A DNA stretch of 9,412 nucleotides, taken from NCBI GenBank assembly GCA_023264915.1, contig JAHFUU010000056.1:1-9412 (forward strand). Direction: 5' to 3'. Made by a program: the position numbers and the translations under genes. This stretch comes from Microthrixaceae bacterium (GTDB lineage Bacteria; Actinomycetota; Acidimicrobiia; Acidimicrobiales; Acidimicrobilacustridaceae). Positions 1 through 4,947 of this stretch are shown here, piece by piece; the first letter of the stretch is position 1; each line of letters starts with the position of its first letter. The notes under the pieces are model-generated. The model was not told where the DNA came from. It ran no database searches and saw only the letters and a list, made by a program, of their open reading frames with translations.

Positions 1-270
1 CTGTGAGGTGTGCCGGGGTGAGCGGTCTCAGAGGTGGTCACTGTCATGCCAGGACAGGGCATGTGAGGGCTCTCGCCGTGCCGCTGTCTCCACGCGGGAA
101 CCCGATCACCTCGATCGATCAGCTCGCCACCGTCGGTTCGCCACGTTGACACCGTTGCCTGGCTCCTTCTCGGGTCCGGTTCGAGCCGCCGTGGGTTGCG
201 CGAGCGTGGACCGGGGGCCCCGATTCTGTCACGCTGGCTCGAATCCAGGCGCTGATGGGGGTCACCCCGC
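1..270. other. Left-edge region without a supported gene
   Basis: No reading frame here shows family motifs or convincing codon bias. The open frame from about position 8 translates into a Ser/Arg-rich, low-information peptide and overlaps the start of the glycosyltransferase gene. Short inverted repeats occur at 41-45/53-57 (ctgtc/gacag) and 45-50/58-63 (catgcc/ggcatg). They are mutually exclusive and too short to call. A TTGACA at 146-151 has no recognisable -10 box at the right distance. The stretch probably holds the promoter of the downstream pair, but no site can be fixed by eye. Confidence 0.4.
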
Positions 271-1647
271 GTGCCATCAGGAACTGTCCCGGGAATTCTC
301 GACGCCCACTTGGTGCTCATGCTGACCGTGAATACGAGGTTGATCGCTTCGGTGGCAGGCTGGCTCGTGGGATGGTGGCTGCTGTGGGTCGTTCCGCGCC
401 TCGAACCCGGTCGCCTTCCGGAACCGGAACCCGAGCGCGAACCGGGACCAGAACCCGAGCGCGAACCCGAGCGCGAACCCGACCGGCACCGCGGAGCTGG
501 TGAGGTTCGCGATGTGGTCGATGTGGCCGTCGTGGTTCCGGCCCGCAACGAGGAGGTATCCCTGCCGCGGCTTCTTGGTTGCCTGGCTGAGCAGACTGTC
601 GTCCCGAGGCAGGTGATCGTGGTCGATGACCAGTCCACCGACAGGACCCGAGCGGTGGCCGAGGCCTTCGCATCTGTGACCGTCATCGAGGGGCGCCCGT
701 TGCCGGAGGGCTGGGCTGGCAAGCCGTGGGCCTGCCACCAGGCGATGCAGGAGGTGCAAGCTGAGCGACTCGTGTTCGTCGACGCGGACGTCTCGTCGGC
801 CCCAGGAGGCCTGGCGTCGGTCCTCCAACAGCACGACCGCCGCGGTGGGTTGGTGAGCGTCCAGCCCTTCCATATCATGCGCCGCCCCTATGAACGGCTG
901 TCGGCCTTGTTCAATATCGTTGCGATGATGGGCGTCGGCGCGGCCTCGCCGGGCCGGGCCGGCCGCTCCCATGGGGCCTTCGGTCCGGTCCTTGCCTGTT
1001 CGCGCAGCGACTACGACAGGGTTGGAGGACACTCGGCGGTGTCGCGTGAGATCTGCGAGGACATCGCCCTCGCGGATCGGTTCGCCTCGTTCGGCTTGCC
1101 GGTGAGCATCCTCGGCGGTGGTGACGAGGTCAGCTTCCGCATGTATCCCGCCGGCGTCGGCCAGCTGATCGAAGGCTGGTCCAGGAACTTCGCGTCTGGC
1201 GCGCGCTCGGTCCCGTGGTTGCGGAGCACTGCGATCTTCTTGTGGGTCACAACGATGCTGATCAGCGTCCAGGCCCTGATCGAGGTGCTTTTCGGGCTCC
1301 GCTCCGCCCCAGGGCACTCGACCTTGTCAGGGCTGGCCGCGCCGGCCGCCCTTGCCGGCTATGCCCTGTTCGCCGTGCAAGTGCGCGTCATGCTTCGCCA
1401 GCTCGGCAACTTCGGGAGGCTCACTGCCGCCCTGTACCCCGTGTTGATCCTCACCTTCGTCGCCGTGTTCGTGCGGTCCCTGTGGCTGACCGCCGTCGTC
1501 CATCGCGTGCGGTGGCGTGATCGCGACATCCCGATCTCATGGTCGCGGCACCGCGCCGGTGCCGGGTCGCGAGCGGTGTCCACCGTGCCCACCGTGCCCT
1601 CCGCCGTGCCCTCGGCGGCTGGCTCCGACAGAGCAGGGACGGGATGA
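271..1647 (+). CDS. crtQ: CrtQ-like membrane glycosyltransferase (GT family 2)
   Basis: Likely transfers a sugar from a nucleotide donor to a carotenoid carboxylate, as staphylococcal CrtQ does to 4,4'-diaponeurosporenoate, at the cytoplasmic face of the membrane. Numbered from the GTG at 271 (458 aa): membrane segment about 22-42, acidic Pro-rich repeat 51-72, GT-A domain from about 84 with VVVPARNEE (87-95), VVDDQSTD (117-124), the DxD motif in FVDADV (D171, D173), SVQPFHI (196-202), HGAFGPV (234-240) and an ED pair (263-264), then EGWSRN (301-306) and three C-terminal membrane segments at about 318-338, 352-372 and 386-406. Motif order matches my memory of CrtQ closely. It overlaps the next gene by ATGA. 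The start is uncertain: GTG 271 has a G-rich stretch (257-261) upstream, while ATG 319 or GTG 328 would place the anchor nearer the N-terminus as in CrtQ. The real acceptor lipid is unknown; a C40 or C50 carotenoid or another polyprenoid is possible. Confidence 0.82.
   Translation: MPSGTVPGILDAHLVLMLTVNTRLIASVAGWLVGWWLLWVVPRLEPGRLPEPEPEREPGPEPEREPEREPDRHRGAGEVRDVVDVAVVVPARNEEVSLPRLLGCLAEQTVVPRQVIVVDDQSTDRTRAVAEAFASVTVIEGRPLPEGWAGKPWACHQAMQEVQAERLVFVDADVSSAPGGLASVLQQHDRRGGLVSVQPFHIMRRPYERLSALFNIVAMMGVGAASPGRAGRSHGAFGPVLACSRSDYDRVGGHSAVSREICEDIALADRFASFGLPVSILGGGDEVSFRMYPAGVGQLIEGWSRNFASGARSVPWLRSTAIFLWVTTMLISVQALIEVLFGLRSAPGHSTLSGLAAPAALAGYALFAVQVRVMLRQLGNFGRLTAALYPVLILTFVAVFVRSLWLTAVVHRVRWRDRDIPISWSRHRAGAGSRAVSTVPTVPSAVPSAAGSDRAGTG
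421..486 (+). repeat. 12-bp in-gene tandem repeat coding for EPER-type units
   Basis: Five 12-bp units fill 427-486 after a half unit at 421-426. Units 1, 3 and 4 are identical (gaacccgagcgc at 427-438, 451-462, 463-474). Unit 2 (gaaccgggacca) and unit 5 (gaacccgaccgg) are diverged. They encode EPER, EPGP, EPER, EPER and EPDR, residues 53-72 of the glycosyltransferase. Because the unit is a multiple of three, copy-number change would lengthen or shorten the linker between the membrane anchor and the catalytic domain without breaking the frame. Confidence 0.9.
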
Positions 1648-2156
1648 GCGTCCCGCTGGTCGAGCTGGCGGATCGCTGGGCGGTCCTGGCGGACCTGGCA
1701 GTCTGGACCGTTGCCGGGTTTGGGATCGGTTTCCTCACCCATCGCATGGGTTCGTGGTTTCGTCGCGACAGCTGGATCACCAGGAGCCGCTGGTTCGACA
1801 CGGCGCGCCTCTATGAGCGCTCGTTCAAGGTCAGGCGCTGGAAGGACCGGCTTCCCGAGGCTGGCGCCTTCTTCGCAGACGGCTTCTCCAAGAGGAGGCT
1901 CGAGGGCAACAACCTCGCGTACCTCGATCGGTTCGTGATCGAGACCCGCAGGGCCGAAGTCACCCACTGGCTCCTCGTGGCGCTCATACCCGCCTTCTTC
2001 TTGTGGAACCCCTTGCGCCTGGCCGCGGCGATGGCGGTCTACGGGCTGGTCGCGAACGTCCCTTGCATCCTCATCCAGCGCTACAACCGCCTCAGGCTGC
2101 AACGCGTCCAAGGGCGTGCCCGCCGCATCAGCACCTCGCGCCGAGGACCGGGTTGA
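1644..2156 (+). CDS. crtO: CrtO-like glycosyl-carotenoid acyltransferase
   Basis: Predicted to esterify the sugar of a glycosylated carotenoid with a fatty acyl chain, the step that completes staphyloxanthin in Staphylococcus. The 170-aa product is close to the size of staphylococcal CrtO. Visible family features are YERSFKVRRWKDRLP (57-71), the ETRRAEVTHW block (100-109) and VANVPCILIQRYNRLRL (136-152). Hydrophobic segments lie at about 13-31, 108-120 and 124-144, so it is a small integral membrane protein. The ATG at 1644 overlaps the glycosyltransferase stop (ATGA) and has AGGGA at 1635-1639, four bases upstream, which points to translational coupling. The same frame is open further upstream to 1539, but that part lies inside the preceding gene and has no matching family motif. 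It is not the unrelated ketolase also named CrtO. No phytoene or squalene synthase or desaturase is in view, so the substrate is inferred. Confidence 0.82.
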   Translation: MSVPLVELADRWAVLADLAVWTVAGFGIGFLTHRMGSWFRRDSWITRSRWFDTARLYERSFKVRRWKDRLPEAGAFFADGFSKRRLEGNNLAYLDRFVIETRRAEVTHWLLVALIPAFFLWNPLRLAAAMAVYGLVANVPCILIQRYNRLRLQRVQGRARRISTSRRGPG

Positions 2157-2513
2157 GAGGCGCATGGGGATCCGCGATGCAGCCGGCCATCGGTGAGGCA
2201 AGCGCCGTTGGGCCACCACGAACGCTCTTTGACCACACGGGGGCCCGGTGAGCCCAGCGTCGGTCTCGATGTTTATCGATGTTGTGGCCCTGACGCGCTC
2301 CGGACTCGCTTCGAGGGGCGGGAGAGGCCGGTCGTCGCGAGTCCGGGGAATGGGGTTGGGGATTGGACGGTTGGGAGAAACCACCCAGTCACAGGGAACC
2401 CTACGGCCAGTCGTGTATGGCCAACGTTTGGCGCCCGAGGACCGCTCTTGTCAGCGCCGAGCCGCTGGCTGGCCCCGCACCGCGGCCCCGGAGGGATCGG
2501 CGATGGCGCCAGC

Positions 2514-2527
2514 GGGTTGCGCAACCC
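2514..2527. promoter_or_regulatory. Perfect 14-bp palindrome, candidate operator
   Basis: The sequence gggttgcgcaaccc is a perfect inverted repeat with no spacer, 166 bp upstream of the response-regulator start. A 14-bp perfect palindrome in a non-coding stretch is compatible with a dimeric repressor site. It could equally be the stem of an RNA structure or chance in GC-rich DNA. There is no evidence for which protein would bind it. Confidence 0.35.
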
Positions 2528-2543
2528 ATACACTCGCCATAGC

Positions 2544-2597
2544 CAGGGTCTGTGACCCTGCGTGACCAGAGTCACCAGTGGCCCCCAGGACGCTGGG
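2544..2597 (+). promoter_or_regulatory. Cluster of three small hairpins in the likely 5' leader
   Basis: Three consecutive stem-loops can be drawn: cagggtc-tgt-gaccctg (2544-2560, 7-bp stem), gtgac-caga-gtcac (2562-2575, 5-bp stem) and cccag-gacg-ctggg (2584-2597, 5-bp stem). None is followed by a T-tract. They end about 95 bp before the response-regulator start. They may be leader structure, a weak terminator for upstream transcription, or protein-binding half-sites. Each stem is short, so the call rests on the clustering. Confidence 0.3.
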
Positions 2598-2683
2598 CAC
2601 AGGAATCCGGGACGGCTCTGGAGCAACGGCCAGACGATCTCCCAGGTGACGTGCCGCCTGCCTGGGCGTGAGAGAAGGGGGGC

Positions 2684-2687
2684 GGAG
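2684..2687 (+). promoter_or_regulatory. Ribosome binding site for a TTG start
   Basis: GGAG at 2684-2687 lies five bases before the TTG at 2693, with a purine-rich AAGGGGGG run just upstream (2675-2682). This supports the TTG as the start codon, since the receiver domain begins immediately with RVLVVEDD. Confidence 0.65.
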
Positions 2688-2692
2688 CGACC

Positions 2693-3349
2693 TTGCGAGT
2701 GCTCGTGGTTGAGGATGACAACGCTCTGGCCGACGTGATCGCCCGCGGTCTGCGGCAGGACGCCCTCGCTGTCGACCTGGCCTTCGACGGGATGGAGGCG
2801 CTTCACAAGGCCGAGCTCACCGCCTATGACGTGGTCGTGCTCGACCGCGATCTGCCAGTGATCCACGGAGACGAGGTGTGTGAGCGGCTCACCAGCCAGG
2901 GCGCCGGAGAGCGTATCTTGATGCTCACGGCCTCTGGGAACCTCGATGATCGTGTGGCCGGCCTCGCCCTCGGCGCCGATGATTACCTGGCCAAGCCGTT
3001 CGCGATGAAGGAGCTCGTCGCCAGGGTCCGGGCTCTTGCGCGCCGGGTCCCGGCTGTTCTGCCACCCGTGCTCCAGCACGCAGACATCAGCCTCGATGTC
3101 CCGCGGCGCAGGGCTGGACGGGGCACCCGCGAGCTCAACCTCACCCGCAAGGAGTTCGGTGTGCTCGAGGTGCTGCTGGCCTCAGATGATCGAGTGGTCA
3201 GCTCAGAGGAGCTGCTGGAGAAGGTGTGGGATGAGAACGCTGACCCGTTCACCAACGCGGTGCGAATAACGGTCATGACTCTCCGCCGGAAGCTCGGTGA
3301 CCCGCCCGTGATCGAGACAGTCGTCGGAGTTGGCTACCGGCTGGCCTGA
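2693..3349 (+). CDS. OmpR/PhoB-family response regulator
   Basis: A 218-aa DNA-binding response regulator, expected to be phosphorylated by the sensor kinase encoded just downstream and then to bind promoter DNA. The receiver domain (about 1-115) has the acidic pocket E7/D8/D9, phospho-acceptor D51 in VVLDRDLP, T79 in MLTAS and K101 in AKPF. The winged-helix domain (about 125-218) has LTRKEFGVLEVL (150-161), SSEELLEKVWD (170-180), a recognition-helix region NAVRITVMTLRRKLG (188-202) and the terminal GVGYRLA. Length and domain order are normal for the family. The TTG start is chosen because no other start keeps the first beta strand and because GGAG lies five bases upstream. The stop is 13 bp before the kinase ATG, so the two are probably cotranscribed. 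The DRDLP-x-x-HGDEVC signature resembles an actinobacterial subgroup I recall. The regulon cannot be inferred. Confidence 0.95.
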   Translation: MRVLVVEDDNALADVIARGLRQDALAVDLAFDGMEALHKAELTAYDVVVLDRDLPVIHGDEVCERLTSQGAGERILMLTASGNLDDRVAGLALGADDYLAKPFAMKELVARVRALARRVPAVLPPVLQHADISLDVPRRRAGRGTRELNLTRKEFGVLEVLLASDDRVVSSEELLEKVWDENADPFTNAVRITVMTLRRKLGDPPVIETVVGVGYRLA

Positions 3350-3362
3350 AAGCGAGATCCCA

Positions 3363-4901
3363 ATGGCCACCACTCATCCCCACCCAAGTCCTGACCGGAG
3401 CTCTGCACCCGGCAAGGGCCCGGGATCTGGCACCAGGGACCCATCTGACACCAGGGACCTACAGGCACGCGGGGGTGGGACCTTCGATGCGAGCTCGGAG
3501 AGTGCACCACCCAGATCCGAGATGCCGCGGTCCGGGGCACACGGGTCTGAGCTGCCCACACCGGCGCCCCCCAGACCAGATGCACGCAGCCCCGAGGTGC
3601 CCGGCTCGGAGGTGCCCGGCTCGGAGGAGCCCGCATCCTCGCTTCGCGGTCAGAAGGCCGAGAGCGCCGGCCCTGCGAAGGCCCGGGCGCGTGCCAGATC
3701 CGGCCGGACCATCCGTTTCCGGCTCACGATGCTCTACGCGGGGCTCTTCCTCGCATGCGGGACCCTGTTGCTGCTCGTGAGCTTCCTTCTGGTCCGCCAG
3801 AGCCTGATGCGCGAGGAAGGCACCGGCTCGACCAACCAGCGCGTGACCGAGGTGTACGGCTACAGCGACCAGCAGGTGCGCTTCTTCACCGAGCTCAAGG
3901 TTCCGCCCGCACCCAATGACTCAGAGCGCGCGCGCCAGGCCAACACCATCGAGGATGTCATCGTCGGCGTGCAACAGGACATCCGCAACGACTCGCTCCA
4001 CCAGCTGGTCGTCGGTTCCTCGATCGCGTTGGGAGTCATGCTGGTCCTGTCAGTGATCGTCGGGTGGGTTGCCTCAGGTAGGGCCCTTCGGCCGGTCGGG
4101 CGCCTGACGGCTCGAGCCCAGAGGCTCTCTGAGGACAACCTGCACGAGCGGATCGAGCTCGATGGGCCAAGGGACGAGCTGACCGAGCTGGCAGACACGC
4201 TCGATGGAATGCTGGGGCGCCTCGAGGAGTCCTTCAACGCCCAGAGGCGCTTCGCGGCCAGCGTCTCACACGAGGTGCGCACCCCGTTGGCGATCATGCG
4301 AGGTGAGGCTGATCTGGCGCTGGCCGACCCGGACTGCGACGAGCGCGAGAAGGTCTTCGCTCTGTCGGTCCGCAACAACGTCGACCGTACCGAGGCCCTG
4401 CTCGAGAGCCTGCTGGCGCTCTCCAGGAGCCAGAGCACGATGAGCCGCTCCGAGACGGTCGACCTTGCCGAGCTGACCGGTGACGTCGTGAGCCAGCGCG
4501 TCGAGGCAGCCGGTCGCGCCCGGGTTCGCGTCGAGCTGGGCCTGGACAACGCCGTCGTCGACGGTGACCCGTGGCTCCTCGAGCGGCTGGTGGCAAACCT
4601 CGTCGACAACGCGATAACCCACAACGTGCGCGGGGGCTGGCTCGACGTGCAGGTCGGCACCTGCGACGGCTCATGCTTCGTCCAGGTCTCCAGCACCGGC
4701 GAGCGGCTCACCCGTGCCCAGCTCGAGGGGATCTGCCAACCCTTCCGCAGGGCGACAGATCACCGGCGTCCTGGCCATGGCCTCGGCATGACCATCGTCC
4801 AGTCTGTCGCCCAGGCTCACGGGGGAACGGTCAAGGTGGCTCCGCGCCATGAGGGGGGCCTCGACGTGGTTGTCGAGCTGCCCTCGCGCTGCACGACCTG
4901 A
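3363..4901 (+). CDS. Membrane sensor histidine kinase, two-TM HAMP type
   Basis: Partner kinase of the preceding regulator. From the ATG at 3363 (512 aa): a long Pro/Ser/Gly-rich, probably disordered N-terminus (1-110), a basic stretch, TM1 about 121-144, a roughly 70-residue extracytoplasmic loop, TM2 about 215-237, HAMP about 238-290, HisKA with H303 in SVSHEVRTP, and a HATPase domain with N416 in NLVDNAITHN, an F-box-like CQPFRR and the G2 motif GHGLG (471-475). The G1 box is aberrant: the usual DxG Asp is replaced by Ser (S444 in VSSTGERL). Related actinobacterial kinases, as I recall them, carry Asn there. ATP binding may be weakened but need not be lost. An in-frame TTG at 3330 overlaps the regulator. 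ATG 3363 is preferred, although its upstream AAAGCGAG is a weak ribosome site. The signal sensed is unknown. Confidence 0.92.
   Translation: MATTHPHPSPDRSSAPGKGPGSGTRDPSDTRDLQARGGGTFDASSESAPPRSEMPRSGAHGSELPTPAPPRPDARSPEVPGSEVPGSEEPASSLRGQKAESAGPAKARARARSGRTIRFRLTMLYAGLFLACGTLLLLVSFLLVRQSLMREEGTGSTNQRVTEVYGYSDQQVRFFTELKVPPAPNDSERARQANTIEDVIVGVQQDIRNDSLHQLVVGSSIALGVMLVLSVIVGWVASGRALRPVGRLTARAQRLSEDNLHERIELDGPRDELTELADTLDGMLGRLEESFNAQRRFAASVSHEVRTPLAIMRGEADLALADPDCDEREKVFALSVRNNVDRTEALLESLLALSRSQSTMSRSETVDLAELTGDVVSQRVEAAGRARVRVELGLDNAVVDGDPWLLERLVANLVDNAITHNVRGGWLDVQVGTCDGSCFVQVSSTGERLTRAQLEGICQPFRRATDHRRPGHGLGMTIVQSVAQAHGGTVKVAPRHEGGLDVVVELPSRCTT
3594..3623 (+). repeat. 15-bp in-gene tandem repeat in kinase N-terminus
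   Basis: Two perfect 15-bp copies (gaggtgcccggctcg at 3594-3608 and 3609-3623) followed by a decayed third (3624-3638) encode EVPGS EVPGS EEPAS in the disordered N-terminus of the sensor kinase. A second short direct repeat, caccagggacc, occurs at 3431-3441 and 3449-3459 in the same low-complexity region. Both unit size and spacing are multiples of three, so the frame is kept. Confidence 0.85.
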
Positions 4902-4947
4902 GTGGCTCGAACCGTTACGAGAGCATCCAGCGCTCTGTTTGGGTTCA

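Larger units (their letters stand above)
2157..2692. other. 536-bp non-coding region with palindromes and hairpins
   Basis: No frame here gives a product with recognisable domains. The open frames at about 2193-2555 and 2248-2565 read as low-information Arg/Ser/Gly-rich peptides. Structures visible are a direct repeat of TCGATGTT at 2266-2273 and 2276-2283 (10-bp period), an inverted repeat GCCAA-cgt-TTGGC at 2420-2432, a perfect 14-bp palindrome at 2514-2527, and three close hairpins between 2544 and 2597. The region should contain the terminator of the carotenoid pair and the promoter and 5' leader of the regulator/kinase operon. I could not assign a convincing -35/-10 pair. Confidence 0.6.

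Noticed and set aside
146..174. TTGACA as a sigma-70-like -35 box
   Set aside because: The sequence 16-18 bp downstream bears no resemblance to a -10 box, so no promoter is called.
8..325. Plus-strand open frame of 105 codons at the left edge
   Set aside because: Ser/Arg/Cys-rich low-information product, overlaps the glycosyltransferase start, no domain or ribosome site.
277..1317. Long minus-strand open frame (346 codons) opposite the glycosyltransferase
   Set aside because: It is a high-GC antisense shadow. It has no recognisable domain, while the plus strand carries a full set of GT2 and CrtQ-type motifs.
1359..2384. Minus-strand open frame (341 codons) across the carotenoid pair and the following spacer
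   Set aside because: It crosses two supported plus-strand genes, its product is Arg/Pro-rich without domain motifs, and it has no plausible context.
2273..3079. Minus-strand open frame (268 codons) covering the 2157-2692 spacer and the receiver domain
   Set aside because: Half of it is antisense to a clear response regulator, and the part in the spacer shows no motif or family resemblance, so it was not used to fill the gap.
3330..3362. TTG 3330 as start of the sensor kinase
   Set aside because: It would overlap the regulator's last codons and adds 11 residues with no family match. ATG 3363 just after the regulator stop is simpler.
4920..4940. Stem agagc/gctct followed by gttt as a terminator between the two kinases
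   Set aside because: The stem is only five base pairs with a broken T-run, and the genes are 46 bp apart in what looks like one operon.
4849..4947. ATG 4849 as start of the hybrid kinase
   Set aside because: It lies 53 bp inside the preceding kinase gene, and the extra 33 residues are an out-of-frame reading of that gene's end without domain character.
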